The notes: generated from the sequence alone by a model not told the origin. Counted from the stretch's first letter, positions 23,251-36,876 are shown. The stretch: 64,000 nucleotides of DNA from Adineta vaga (GCA_021613535.1 CP075492.1:6758001-6822000); one strand, 5' to 3'. A program made the numbers and translations.

Positions 23251-26200
23251 TCACACATACCACATCGTATCTTGAATAGATGGATCAAGTTGAATTAACC
23301 TTGATTCTACTTCTTGCAAAGTAATTGAACCAATACCTTCCACTAACTCATCATCATCAAAATCTCTATAAATGTCAAATATTCTATCTATTTCAAGAAT
23401 AATTACAATTTCCTACCCTGCTGTACTCTTTCGATCATTTTCAAAACTTTCTGCATCTCGTGATTGATATGCAGCTAAATGTGCATAATGCACAGGTGCT
23501 GGCACCGATACTGCTTTCGTACATCGAACATCCGAATGACAAAGATAATATGTTAGAGATTGTATTTCATCAGATGAAAAACCAATTTCATCATATAAAA
23601 CATGATATAGAATAGGTCTAGATGTTCCTATAAAGATAATTGTATTATTTAGAAATGGAACAGATGAATAAGAAAGTTAACCTTGAATAGCAGCATGACT
23701 ATTGAGATAAAAATCAAAACTTTGTGGATGAACAATATTCGTATCAACAATAGTACCTAACAATAACGATAACAATGAATTGAATGATAGAAGTCGAATT
23801 TACCTGGTAGTACATTATTTATGCTTCCTGTTTGAGGATCTTGAAGAAAAAATCGTGTATTATGTCGTTTTTTCACAATAATAAAGGTTATTTTTGGCAA
23901 TGGATTATTCATATAAAGTGCTAAAATGACGCATTTTTCTGTCTAAAGTGAAATTGAATGTAACAATCGATTACTTTTACAAGCATTTTGTAATGCACGT
24001 ATTTCATTGTCAAGAACTTTTTGAAAATGTCCATCATCAACACCTAAAATGAATACATATCCAATAGAAAGTGTTCATTCAAAGTCAAAATTATTTACCA
24101 TCACGATAAAACACAATTTTATTTGGAAAACATCCATTCTTTTGTGCAAAAAGTTTCAATAAATCTGTTGACATTTGATATAAATCTTTAATAATCTCTA
24201 ATGAGATCTTTCCTCGAGCAGGATACTGTTCACCAACTCTAGATGCATATTGGGTACCTAAAATCATTTCTCGTCTAATTCTCTATGTAACAATCAATCT
24301 TGCATACTCGTCGAATCAACTGAACCAACTACAGCTGCAATAGATGGTTTCTCTCTCGAACATGTTATATGTGTCACATCAGCACCAAAAAACATGAAAA
24401 CATCATCTCGTGCAGAAGAAGATGTCAATGCACGAGCTAAAGAGACCATGCCATTAACACCACCGAGTTTTGCATTGAATTTTTGTACGAGATTCTGTAA
24501 ATACTGAAATAAAACAAAAATATATCACCAGTACAATTTTAATTAACCCTTCGTACCATATCGAGTTTTCGAGCTCGAATATTCTTTGCAATAGCAACAA
24601 AATCTGTACATCTAAACAAACGAAATTTTCTTCAAAATCATTCATTTCAAAAATTTATTCTTACTGTGTTACAATTCCAAGTTTTTGATTTCCAAAATAT
24701 TTGATTGTTTTATAAGTATCTTCTCCTACACCATTAAGAATAAATACAACTACTTCACAATTCTGTTCTTTTAGTGTTTGTAAACGTTTATGAATCACTT
24801 CAGGATTTGCTGGATCACTGCTCATTATTGGACTTGATTCAAAATAGATTCCATACTGTGCGATAATCTACAACATAAACAAAGAAAATCATTTTTCGAG
24901 AAAGACAAGAAAAACAACGTGGATTTACTAAAGGAAATTGTCCAACAAATTGATTAGCTATAGATAATTGATTGTTATTCGGTTTTTGTGTTGAAACCAT
25001 AACACATGCCCAACGTTTAATAGATTTTGTTGTTTGAAAACGATTTCTTAGATTCCATCTAAGATAAAACTCAATCAATCAAAAATATTCTTTTCATACT
25101 TTTACAAAGATTTCCTACTTTCCAATATTGATTCGTTCAACGATTTCACTTATTCCATCTCGTCCACTTTTATATTTAATCTCAGGTGGAGGTATACATC
25201 GTGCAGGTACAGTAATCATCTTATCGTCATTTATACTCATGCCTATTTCATTAAGATATCTATCTGCATTAAAATTTCGTGTTTTAACAATATCCATGAT
25301 TGCTTTATAACGTTGACCCGGATTAACAACAGTTTTCTTTGTTACTCGTGCACGTTGATCCGTAGTCAATGGTTTGATTGAACGTTGCCATGCTTGAATT
25401 GTACAACATTCCATTGGTAAATAATGAAATTGTGTTTTATTCGGTGGTGTATATAATTCTAATAGAATCAATTCAAATACATGATTATAATGACATAGTA
25501 TTCATTTACCAACTGTTAGTAAATCAGGATATTGTAATTGAATATTATATTTCTCTTTAAAATAAGCAGAGACTGATTGTCGTTCTTGACTATCATCATC
25601 AACACCATCAACATGACGGGCAAATGTATGTTGACGAGCAGATGCACCAAAACCACGTATACGATATTTTCGTACATTTTCACCATGATGAGTTTCAAGC
25701 CATATTGGTTTAAGAACTTTACGTAATAGTAATTGTTGTTCACGTTCATCAATACCTAAATCAAACTTGAAATATCAAGTAATTAACGAAAAACTTATTG
25801 CATTACCATCCTGAACAATATCATGTTGAAGATATTCACAAAGAAAATGAACCAAATTAAATGGTTGATAAAAACATGTAAACGTTGAATTGATATTTAT
25901 TGTAGCACCAATACGAGTGAGAAACATAGCTTGATAAAAGCCACTCGCTAAACCTCGACCACACCTACAAATGATTATTTGTATACAAGAGAAATATTTA
26001 ATGATGTAACATACCTAAATCATCTAATTCTTGTCGTCGATCATAAAATTGATTTTTCACACAAACCATCGTTGCTCGAGTTGTTTGTTTCAAAAGAGTT
26101 TCAAGAATTCTAATTGGATCCCTAGGACGTATTGCAATTCTATTCTCAATAAAATCCCATAAAGTCTAAAAGAGAAAATCAATTCATTTCTTTGTTAATT

Positions 26201-26996
26201 CTAAAACAATAGTTCGTACTTGAATATCATATGATTTAACAAGATTAATAATTAATAATCGATATTTTTGTTCTCGATCACTTTTTTTATCTTTTATTAT
26301 AATTTCATATTGATCTTTTAAATCAACAAGTAATTCAATTGAATAAAGACTTTTGCCTTCATCATACCATACTAAGGGAAAATTTTCTCGTTCAATAATT
26401 TTTCGTAAAATAATAAAACGATCATCTTTTTTTGCAGGTCGCCATGTACCATCACGGTTAGCAGCTTGTAAGTCAATATCATATTGATGACATTTTAATG
26501 TTCGAGGAATATTACAAATGAAATGATTTGTTTGTAAATTTAACTGACGACCAGCTCGAAAAAAGAAGAGAAAAGAAGTTTCAAGTCAATGAATTCTTCT
26601 CGTTTTATGTTACAATTACCTATACCACCTTGATCTGGTCGGGAAGCGAAAGAGACTAGGGCTGTTTCTGGTACAGCAGAATGAATAGGATCACGAAAAA
26701 ATCGTGTTGATTTTGCACGAGCTGTTGATGAACGAGATGTAGATTTACGTTGATCTCCATTGGATCGTCGTCCTGATGATGATGAAGGTGGACGGTTAGA
26801 TGTATTATTATCTTTATTTCCAGGATGAAATTTTTCAGGTTTTATCGCCATGGACTGAGATCTGTAAGGTTCCGGTGGGCCTGCTGTCGATCGATTAAAC
26901 CTCTCTAAATAAAAGATTTCTTATTGATGATAGATTTTATTTAACAATTGTCTACTTACTACCACGACCTCGGCCATGACAACCGGATGCTGACAT
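23251..26996 (-). CDS. Argonaute (AGO clade) with intact slicer tetrad
   Basis: Small-RNA-guided silencing effector. There are about 14-15 exons with short introns. The N-terminus [12 protein letters not shown] (exon 26960-26996, GTAAGT donor) is a Gly/Arg tail, followed by a Ser/Arg-rich disordered segment (26620-26904). The N domain starts at [19 protein letters not shown]-type sequence includes [17 protein letters not shown] and YPDLLTVG, then [17 protein letters not shown] lies around 25078-24700. The PIWI domain holds FFGADVTH (Asp), SLEIIKDLY (Glu), VFYRDGVDDG (Asp) and [13 protein letters not shown] (His), so the DEDH slicer tetrad is complete. [12 protein letters not shown] is a clear AGO-clade rather than PIWI-clade signature. 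It ends DTMWYV at 23251, where animal AGOs usually end YFA. The start was chosen because the RGRG exon splices in frame. Bdelloids have expanded Argonaute families; which member this is cannot be told. Confidence 0.92.
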
Positions 26997-27965
26997 ACTT
27001 TCTAGTTAAAAATACTGTCAATAAAATATTTCTAGAAGAAATTAAATTAAATTTAATATATAGAACAGTGAGTATTTTCTCAGAGTTTGTAAAACTATAC
27101 TTAATCAGAAAAATTGGAAAAAAGTCCACGAAGGGATTTCTAACCGAAACTATTATTTTATTTAAAATATGTTTCTTCGTTTTTTGTTTTATTTCAAACG
27201 ATTGGTTATCATGCAAGCCAACCTATTAGCGACATCTTTTCACTCTAGTTAAAACTTTCTCAAAGGTTGTAACAGAATAAGATTTGATATTTTGGAAGTG
27301 AATTTTTATAAGCTCTTGAATGTCAAATGGTGTGTTCATAATTTTCTTGCTTAAATATTAATATAAGGTTATCAACTGATCAGTTTTCCAGAATCCAGTT
27401 ATGTAATATTGAACCATTTTACCTAGGACACATAAGGCATAGCACAAAGATATTCTTATTCTCTTCCTATACTAATTACGAGACTATGCCGACCTATATA
27501 TTATCAGTATAACATTCAAAAAGAACGAGTATTATCAATTTTATTCAACAAAAATAGATAAAAACAATATTAATAGATAACATAATAGGATTGAAGAATC
27601 TATAAATTACAATCCTTCTTTGTAATAATGCAGCATAAAAAGGTAAGACAAAATAATACATCTATAGGTGTTATGTATAGTAAGTTATCATACTATACAG
27701 TCCAAATCACTTAGCTATCAATTAAAGATATACGTTTTATTTGGCGAATCCAAGAAAATGCGTCTGAATATATATCACGTGCAAAACGCACGTGTTAGAA
27801 ACCAAAAGAACAAAATTTGCCTATCAACATTTTCTCTTCTACGTATATTTATTGATTCTCCAACCAACATATTTATACATACACTGAATGATCCATGGAG
27901 AAAAGAGTAAAAAAGAGCGTATTTTTCTTTTAGATTTTACATTCATTTAAAGTATAATAAGTATC
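26997..27965. other. divergent intergenic region, Argonaute to LEA-like gene
   Basis: Nearly 1 kb holding both outward promoters. No exon is supported. The overlapping sense and antisense open frames near 26950-27230 arise from AT-rich sequence without domain content. Confidence 0.5.
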
Positions 27966-28693
27966 ATGGCAAGTAATCTTACACGTGCACTCCTATGTGG
28001 CTCACGAAGTAAGATTGAAAATGGATGGCTTTAACTATTGATTTGAACAATATATTTGTTCGATCTAATAGGTGTACAGACAAGTTTTGTTCGTACACTC
28101 GGTTCCAAAGGACCAGGTGGTGATAACAATCCATCCGGTGGTTATGGAGGAAGTGATCCAAATTCTCAATCATCAGGTAATCATGGAGGCAGCTCGAGTA
28201 ACAAGAGCAGTCCAGCATCTCAATCATCAAGTGATGATTTAAATAAAGATAAATCGACTTCAAAGAAAGCACGTGAAGGTACATGTCTTTATATTTACCA
28301 AATGATAATCATTCTATAGTTTTGTATTTATGTAGCTGCTGGTGACATGTCTGATTCTGTTAAAAGTAAGATAAAAATTTCTCAATAGATGTGATTGAAT
28401 ATGATTACAATAGAGGCAGCGAATAAAACCACTGAATGGACTAAAGATGCTGTAAGTTTCTAATTTAGATGAAATAGATCAATGAAAAGCACAACTTGTG
28501 TTTTATTTAGAAACAAAATCAATCCTCGAATAATGATCATGATTCAGATAAACGAAAGGACGATAAACATAAAAATGACAGCGATAAGAAAAAATACGAT
28601 GGTGATAAAGGCAAAAAATCTCATGTTAGTAAATTTGTTTCATCATACCGAAATTTCTTTCTTTCTTTCTTTCTTGTTTTTCTTTTCTAGTAA
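27966..28693 (+). CDS. small hydrophilic LEA-like protein with probable mitochondrial presequence
   Basis: Six exons: 27966-28008, 28072-28278, 28336-28365, 28414-28451, 28511-28624 and a last one with only the stop at 28691-28693. All junctions keep frame and give 144 residues. The N-terminus MASNLTRALLCGSRSVQTSF has Arg and Ser but no acidic residue, as in a mitochondrial targeting peptide. The rest is disordered: a Gly/Ser/Asn-rich stretch, then SDSVKEAANKTTEWTKDAK, which resembles the amphipathic 11-mers of group 3 LEA proteins. The tail is Asp/Lys-rich (KDDKHKNDSDKKKYDGDKGK). Group 3 LEA proteins protect membranes and enzymes during drying and are known in bdelloids. The similarity is short, so this could instead be an unrelated disordered mitochondrial protein. 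Confidence 0.6.
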
Positions 28694-29990
28694 TTAAGTG
28701 CAATAATGACCTAACTGTACTGTTAATTCAACGTTTATATATTCCAGCTTTGATTAGATAAAACAGTTGTTCTTTTTTTTCTTCATATTTTTGTATTTAT
28801 TTTCGCAATTTTGGTTTCTATCAAACAATATTATATTCAGTTCACGTTTTAATAGAACCATTCTCGAAGCAGAGAAATTTCTCAAAGTTAAACACATTTT
28901 TCTTGTTGGTTGACTGCCTAATATGCATTCCAAAGGAAAGATATACACAAATTATCTGCAAATATTCTGAATGTCATTCCGAGTACGAAAATTCTCACAC
29001 TGATTATATTATTCACACTAAATAAATAGAATTAATTACATCATCTATCATATTTCATGCTCTATGCAAAACATTTTACTATACTATCCGTTTATCGTGT
29101 CTTGATATAAGTAACTATATATAAAGATATGTTGATAATTACATTAATATTCTATGCAAGATTTTTTTTCTTAAAATTAATTAGATATGACTTAGATCAA
29201 ATTGACCTGTGATATAGAACAAATTTGAGTTGAATCGCACATTACTATACGGAAAAGAATGATAACTTTTTGTAAGATTTCTTATTGAAAGTATACAAAG
29301 ACTTGCTACAAGTCACGTTTACATTATAATTAGATTTAATTGATTCTGTTAATATGAAAGATCAGAAGACACTTACGTTGCTTTGAAAAGATAAAAGATC
29401 ATATTATTTAACATTGATCTTTGTTCCAGAGAGCAGATTATAGCGTATATTTCTTCTTTATTACCCTATAATTATTTTCGAAAGGAGAAACACATCGAAC
29501 TGTTTTTCTTCCATAGATTAAAATCCTAGAGAAATATTGACTAACGATAATTTTTGTTTTGTAATAAACATATTCAGACAGATTAAGTCATCAGTTAATC
29601 GATGACAAGTATAAACATATCAATTAGTGGACAACATGCAAACTTGAATGACGATGTTTTTACTCATTAGTGTTGTTCATAATAGAAACAAAGCGTGAGA
29701 TAATAAAAGATTAATTAAATCTTGGAAACTCTGATGACAATATTCTATACGTGACAAAGATGACAGAAAAAAGAATATTCGTCATGAAAAATGCCGGTAA
29801 TATAAGAGAACAGTCGTGCCTTTTCTCAACTCAATGAACTATTATTTTATTACCGACATTAAACAAAAGTTACAATCAGAAAGGAAACAAGTTCAACTCA
29901 ATTTGTTAATTAGATCTGATAATATTAGAGCAGATTATTCTGCTTTTCTCTTTTTCTTTATTTAGTTGTAAAACAAACATCAAATTACAT
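28694..29990. other. intergenic region, LEA-like gene to GPCR
   Basis: About 1.3 kb of AT-rich DNA between convergent genes. A (TTTC)n tract (28655-28675) lies in the last intron just before it. No other gene or repeat could be supported. Confidence 0.5.
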
Positions 29991-31453
29991 TTACATCCAG
30001 GTTTCAGTTTTACCACTAGTGTTTCGATGTTCTTCTTGTTGATTGAAATTAAATTGTTCAAGACGTTGATTCGTCGTTATCCGTAGACTTTTTCCATTCA
30101 ATGAACTATAGAAAGGTACAGGTGGTGGTAAAGGACTTTTATCAATAAGAATCAATTGCGATCGTTTTTTCTTTCGTTTATATTGTCGGCGTTTTTTAAA
30201 ATAAAGACATGGTTGAAATAATGATCGAACTAATAGAATACATTCATGACGAAAACTTAAACTTGTAAACATATATGCATAAAAATTCACAGAATGACTA
30301 ACATGTCGTAGAATATAGGTTATTTCCGACCAATAATATAATGTACCATCGCGATCTTCTAGAATAATCATTAGAAAATAGAATATTATATATGGTAAAT
30401 AGAATAATGCATATGTTATTGATATAACAAGTAAGGTTGAACGTGTTGAACGATAATTTGTAATGTCTGAACGACGTTTGGTTTTATCATCAATTTGTGT
30501 TGAGTAAATACGTTTGATCACACATAATATCGTAATATTAACAATGGAAATTAGAAGAGCTGGAATAGCTAAACTTAAAACACCAGCAACAAGTATATTC
30601 ATTAATAAAGTTAAACGATCTTCTGCATATTTCGAACGAATCGTACAAACACTTCTATAATCAACAACCGTTCCATTCTTATGTGTAGAATTTCGATGAG
30701 ATATTTGTTTAGGATTATATTCTAAAACTATAAATGAATAACTATTTGCAATTGAAAAAATCACTATTAATGAAATAAGAAGTATAATATTCGATCGAAT
30801 AGTATTAAATTTATGAAAAATATTTATAAAACGAATAAATGTAAAACATGTCAATAACCATGAACATAATGCAGCACATAAACGATTCATCATATAAGAA
30901 AAATAACATGAAAATGCTGACATATGCATTAGAGAAAGAAATTCAATGCGTTGAATTTTATGAAGATAATTTAATAAAGTTTCAATAATCCAATATAATA
31001 ATAAACATGTGTCTAAAATAGAAAACAAAATACAATCGGATTAGAAAGTTAGTTGTGCACCTGGTGATCTTTCTCATTAGATAAATAAGAGTTTTTGATT
31101 AAATTTTCTAAAGTCATGTTATTATTTTCTTAATCAAACAAAGAAAATTCGATGTACTTGAAAAATAAGACGATATTTATTGAAGCAAAAAACTAATTCA
31201 TTAGGATTTCAGTTCATGAATAGTTTATTCTCATTTCAAATAGCTTAAAGATCATTTCTAAAGTCATTTACTTACCTAAAATAGATATTTCCACAAGATA
31301 TAGATGAAAAACTTTCCGTTGAAAATGAATCGTTCGTAAATAAAGCGCTTTTATACACACAATTATTGTTAATAAATTGCCTGGTAAACCAAAAACACAA
31401 CATAAAATAGCCATTATTTGACGAAAACGATTCAAAAATTCTTCAGATATCAT
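29991..31453 (-). CDS. class A-like G-protein-coupled receptor
   Basis: Seven-transmembrane receptor, probably for a peptide. Two exons (31276-31453 and 29991-31012) flank a 263-nt intron and give 399 residues. TM1 contains the class A landmark Asn in GLPGNLLTIIVCI. TM2 follows the splice site (CLLLYWIIETLLNYL). TM3 ends LTCFTFIRFINIF, where the usual DRY is FIRF: the Arg is kept and the acidic residue lost. TM5-TM6 are separated by a basic loop (DDKTKRRSDITNYRSTRST). TM7 carries NFYAYMFTSLSFRHE in place of NPxxY, followed by helix 8 and a palmitoylation-like Cys. The second extracellular loop has N-glycosylation sequons (NST, NGT) and a Cys able to pair with TM3. These deviations fit divergent invertebrate peptide receptors. 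The ligand is unknown. Confidence 0.85.
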
Positions 31454-33563
31454 TTTGAAATTTGATTTAAAGGAATTGAATTTCGATAGTCATCTAAAAA
31501 TAACATACAATGTCATGTGACATATATGAAACAAATTACACGATCTTTCTTTTTCTCTCCAAAGATGTCTAGGAAAAAAGAATCTATTTATTATGACTTA
31601 ATTTTACGTGATCTCTTTGTTAATCGTATTGGACACGTAGTCATCGTCTGACTCGGATGATAACATAATTAATAAAAACGAATGGAAATAACCGGAAATA
31701 GAAAGTTCCTACATAAAATGTTTACTAAAAGAATTAACAAATGTCAAATTGATCAATAGTTTTCTTCCTAACTTGAAGATGTTCTTAGAAAACAAAATCT
31801 AAATAATTACCATATTCATGAGATTAGTCGAGTGGTAATATATCACTATGACAAAAAAACAATGTCGTCAAGTCGAATGAATGAACTTCTGTTTTTCAGT
31901 TCTATTAATTTTACTTACGGAATAGAAATAAATAACATGTCGATAATATTTCATGACTTTTCCATCTGTTTTCCATCTTACAAATCATTAACTGTTCGTC
32001 AAAATAAAAACATTAATACATATTAGTATTAATGAGTTACATTTTCTTATTTTATCAAGTTGATATTAAATGAATATGATTTTTTTCCTATGTACTTTAT
32101 GAAATTAAATAATAATACACACTGAAATATTAGCAAGGTTAGTTTTTTTCATCTGACTAATTGTTAACTATTAAAATAATTATCGAAGAAAATTCTTCAA
32201 TTAAAAAGGAAAGCACGTGTTGACTAATGTGTGTGTGTACGTGACTTACCGCCTTCTCTTTCAGAACTAAAGATAAACGTATCATAGATCTAACTTCTTA
32301 TTATCCTTAAATTATAATTCCATATCATTAATGAAACATATACCTGAGAAAAAATGATAGTTATATATTTTACTTATGTCTGACTATTTCCCGGACGTGT
32401 TTCACCAAACAATAGAAAAGTGAACTGGAAAGTAATGAAGAGTAAAGCAATATTAATTCGAATAGTGTACTTGATCTACTCTTGGAACTTTCGGAAAAGC
32501 TATATTACAGAAAATGTTGTCAAATAAGTATATGTAAACGATTAGATAAAGATCTTCCAATGATCTTACAAAGGTTTCTATTTACATAAGAAAGCATAGA
32601 GAATTCAATAAGCATTTCCATACTAATGTCAACGAAATGATGCGTATTCACAACTGAAGAAAAGATTAGCCGAGAGAGATAGACTAATGCAACTAAAAAA
32701 GAAAAGCCGAGACTATCTTTTCTCTTTTTTTTTCTCTCTCTTTCTCTTCTCTGTTCTGCACTTCTGTAATCTACTATATGCAGAAAATTCATTGTTGCAT
32801 TATCTAAAGACAAACATGAATTGTAATATTTCATTGAATTTATTTCGTGTTAATCAAAATATCGAAAGAAAATGATCAAATTTTCTGTTTTAAAAAAAGT
32901 CTTGCGTGTTCTTCTGTTGATTTTTATTAAATGGGTTTAAGATATATATTTTTCTTTTTCTTTGACTTCAATTTTGCACATCATTGTTGATCTTGCCAAC
33001 CTTGGCCGTCTGTTTATATGTTTCGATAGAAAAAAAAAACATATAAAAGAAAAAGAAAAACAGTAACGATGGCAGTAGTGCGGTCAATCGTTGCTTAATT
33101 ATAAAACGAAATTCTTCTCCTTTCTCACTGTAATAGTAATAGTAGTAGTTTAAAAAGAAAAGAACAGGACGATATTTGCACTTTTCTTTCAATACACGCT
33201 CATATACATCGATCAAACAAGCTATTTTTAAGCATTCTATTTGTTTGCAAATGCCAAATATATGATTAGTCCGAAAAAATGAAACCTTCCATAGAATTAT
33301 CACTTGATACCTATTGTTGTTTTCTTTTATTTTAGGTTAATACATTCGAAACTGGAAACAACGAGTCATATCAAATTCTATTCATGTTGTACGCATCAAA
33401 TAAATTTATATGAAAAGAAAGAATATTTAAGTAAAAGTGAGACAATTCAAAAGTATTCTTATCTTTCTGAATAGTTGTCATAATTGCACAGAGATTTTTG
33501 CACGAAAAAGACATCTTTTAATAAATATTGTATTCTTATCATGTTTTTTCTTCTTCTTCCTAG
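31454..33563. other. 2.1-kb intergenic region
   Basis: Lies between the divergent GPCR (-) and coiled-coil gene (+), so it should carry both promoters and the unseen 5' exon(s) of the latter. Open frames at 32520-32834, 32687-32875 and 32968-33303 lie over pyrimidine- or purine-rich tracts and are not convincing. Confidence 0.45.
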
Positions 33564-35784
33564 TAATCCAGTTGAACAAGATTTAGACTCATTTATTCGA
33601 ACATTCCGTTCTGAACGAGCTCAATCAAAAATGAGTAATTCCCCAAGAGATGTGCCTCTTTCTTCAGCACCTCGTTCATCGAATACTGAGGTTACCAAAT
33701 CATTTTCCATGAATTCAACTCGTCCTTTACCTTCATTATCAGAACATGATATTCAAAAGATGAAATATAAGATTGATCTTGGTTAGAATCAGTATTTCTG
33801 TTTGTTTTTTTAACTGAGATTAATATTCATTTAGATAAACAAGTTGCTGAGAAAAAACAACGAAATGATCAAGAATGGGAAACGAAACTTGAGCGAGATA
33901 AGAAATATGTAAATGAAAATTTTAACTTTTTCTTTCAGTTGATTTTTAACTGACAACAATAACATAATTTTAAACAACCTTGACAACTTCTTTTCTACAC
34001 TTAAAACAATTTTCTAACAATAACAAACGTTCACAGAGATTCATTGACTAATTTCCCCGTAATCTATTACCTTTCTTTTTTTGTTTTCATCATTCTCATA
34101 TACATAGGCTAAGCAGCAAGCTCTATTTGGTAGACATGAACAAACGAATCCTATCAGTAAGATGATATTTTGGTTTTGATGAAGAATCCATGTGTGATTT
34201 GTCATAGGAAAACAAGAATTAGAACAAATTTTAGCACAAAGTAAAATTCCTTCACCACTTGTATTGAAAAAGCCAGAGATATTAGCACATCATTATCAAC
34301 ATTTAAATGGTTCAAATGATAATAATAATAATTTCGATTCATCTCAACAACTAACATATAGACATTATTCTCCGAATGGTAATTACTCAGCAAAAACAAC
34401 AAAACCATCTTCTCCTTCGAATGATTTCTTACAAAGCAGTAATTCTAATTTTCAACGTTTCTACAGCACGGTAAATTATGATTGATTATCTTCTAGCCGA
34501 TTATTTCCACGATATCCATGCTATAACGAATACCCCAGAGACTTACATAATTTTAATTTTAATGAAGTTTATGTGTTCTATGTTTTAGAAAACAAGCGAG
34601 AATCGAATCTCATCACATGTAACACCATTATCTACGACTGCTCAACCAGTGAAAGGTGATGCACATGATCCGTTCATTTCTTTTGGTAAATCAAGAGATT
34701 AAATAAGTAAAAACAAGGTTATATTTTGATTGTTTACATAGATCCAAATAAAGAACCACAACAAGTATTTAATATAATTCCTCAACAAAATTTATATGAA
34801 CCATGGGGTCGACCAGGTGCTGGTGCACCTTTAATTCATCAAGAAACTGGACAGAAATTCACCAGATACGCTGGTACTTTAGAAGATAAACTAGTAAAGT
34901 TCTTTTTCTTTCTTCGTATGTCAAATGTAAATTATGTCATTCGAATAGAATACAGTTGGACCATTGAGTTTCTATCGAGAACAATATAATGGAAATATCT
35001 TCGATCAAAAACGTGATATTGAAATCGAAAAAACACGTCGTCAACAAGAAAAACAAGAACGACGATTAAATGTAAAGGAATGTGTTGTTTTTCGAAATGA
35101 AAAACATCTTTTTCTTCTTCTCTATAGCCTGGTGAAACTGCTGCTGATTGGATTTCTCAACTTGAAGGTAGTCATTATCCTTTGAAATTTCACAAACCAA
35201 CAACAAAAACAACTCGTCATGTATAATTCTTTTTCTTCACGATTGCACTAGTTTATTATTTTTTTCTTTTTCAGTATACTGGTACACATGATCCCTATTC
35301 TGCTGAAGAATCACAGACATTTCGTAATGAACTCTCTCGCCAAACACAAGAACGAGCTCGTCAACTACAAATCGCTCGATATGAAGATAATCTTGCTGAT
35401 CTATGTGTAATCATCTAAAAACATACCTACAAACTATTCTTCTTCTTCTTCTTCTTCTTCTTCTTTTTCTAGCATACTGAAGTGCAAAACAGTTGGTGGG
35501 GTAGAGAAGCAGCTGGCGTAGCAAAACCAAAGAACCGTCCTGCTAACCCTCAAAATACATCCAATAATTCGCAGTCATATTGGGTATAATGAACCTTCTC
35601 TATCTTATTCATTTAATATTCAGTTCTATTCTAGACATCCAACACTCTCGGTCAAAGAATAACGACTGATAACAAACCATCACTTCCAGTGCGGTACTAC
35701 GATGCTCAATTTTCTTATTCAAAGCCAAAGTTTGTTTCTAAACATACGAACTTTTATCAATTATCGGATAGTAACAATACTTAA
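33564..35784 (+). CDS. coiled-coil protein with WGRPGAGAP motif, possibly ciliary/centrosomal (5' end not found)
   Basis: About eleven short exons splice in frame, starting after the acceptor at 33563 (NPVEQDLDSFIRTFRSERAQ) and ending DSNNT at 35784. Segments in order: a Ser/Pro-rich N-terminal part; charged coiled coil (KQVAEKKQRNDQEWETKLER); an Asn/Ser-rich linker (34264-34470); the motif NLYEPWGRPGAGAPLIHQ near 34790-34850; coiled coil with EKTRRQQEKQERRLN; another helix with RNELSRQTQERARQLQIARY; and NSWWGREAAGVAKPK. A WGxPGxGAP word next to basic coiled coils reminds me of CSPP1/CCDC66-type centrosome and cilium proteins. This is a weak recollection and not an assignment. The first exon with the start Met was not located. 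One intron contains a (TTC)n tract at 35440-35465. Confidence 0.6.
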
Positions 35785-36021
35785 ATTTTCATGCGCGTTT
35801 GTTTCATAATCATTCATTCTTTACAACATGAAATATATTGAAATATGTTCTTTCTAATTATTAGTTTTGATTGCTTCAAACTAGAAGAGTTAATAAGATC
35901 ATTCATACATAACTTGAGGAGAGTGTCATAGGACAGAAGAAGATTCTAAACTATTCCCTGTATAATCGATTATGTTTAAAAAGCAAGTTGGTATTCGATG
36001 ATATAAGTCATAAAAAAAACC

Positions 36022-36027
36022 TTTATT
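36022..36027 (-). promoter_or_regulatory. polyadenylation signal of the downstream GST gene
   Basis: TTTATT on the plus strand (AATAAA on minus), 32 nt past the stop at 36059. Confidence 0.5.
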
Positions 36028-36058
36028 GTCATCATATTCGGATAAAATGAAAACAGTC

Positions 36059-36876
36059 TCATTTTATTTTCGATATTTTTTCTAAATATTCTTCTTCATG
36101 AGATGCAGCTGTAAAGCGTTTAAATAATCGATTATTTTTAAAATATTCAGCTAATGCTGGTCGTTGTTTCATAGTTTGTTCTAATTTTACTAATGCTTCA
36201 CAATCCGTTGGTAAGAATACTGAATGTATATCACGTGCAGTTAAATATGCTTCAAATGCAAAATAATCAGCAATTGTTGGTTCTGTTTGATCATAGAAAA
36301 ATGTTGTAGAACTTTGTTTTAGTAATGTATTTAACGATGCAATATTATCTCGTACGCCCATTATTTGATAATATGCAACACTTTCCTTATTTTCTATATC
36401 TACCGATTCCCATATAGCTTTGCACGCATTGACAATGACATCAGTATATGCACAAGACACAACACCATTGAGATAGGCTTCCAATAGTATGGGATCATTT
36501 ATTGATGATGTGATTTTTCCGTAGAGATTAAATTTTCTTGCTAAAAGATGTGCTACAATATAAAAATGTTCAAAGTGAAGAAAGTTTATTTCACATTAAA
36601 AGTATTACCTATGGTTAAAGTTTGACCAAAAACTTGTTTATCATTCCAATGAAGCACAGGTAAAGTTCGAAATGGTCCAGAAATAGTTTGATCAGCTTTA
36701 TGTTCTGCCCATGTTGTCATCATCGATTCTATTAATTCAAAATCTTCTTTGTAATCAACATTTTTATTTGCATAGGCAATATCTTCAAGTATGTAACGGC
36801 ATGCCTGAACACGACCACGAACATCCCAATAATGAAGTTGAAGTTTGATGTTATTTGAATCTACTGTTTTTGACAT
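36059..36876 (-). CDS. glutathione S-transferase, sigma-type (copy 1)
   Basis: Cytosolic enzyme joining glutathione to electrophiles, or a prostaglandin-isomerase-type member. Exons 36609-36876 and 36059-36552 with a 56-nt intron give 253 residues, longer than the usual 200-210. The thioredoxin-like N-terminal domain has LQLHYWDVRGRVQACRYILE, with the catalytic Tyr in HYWDVRGR. The glutathione-binding stretch is FRTLPVLHWNDKQVFGQTLT, then IAHLLARKFNLYGK across the splice. The helical C-terminal domain has PTIADYFAFEAYLTARDI and ends KRFTAASHEEEYLEKISKIK. The neighbour at 37178-38006 has the same intron position and very similar sequence, so the pair is a tandem duplication. The acidic Asp of PTIADY, conserved in the GST fold, is present. 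Confidence 0.9.
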
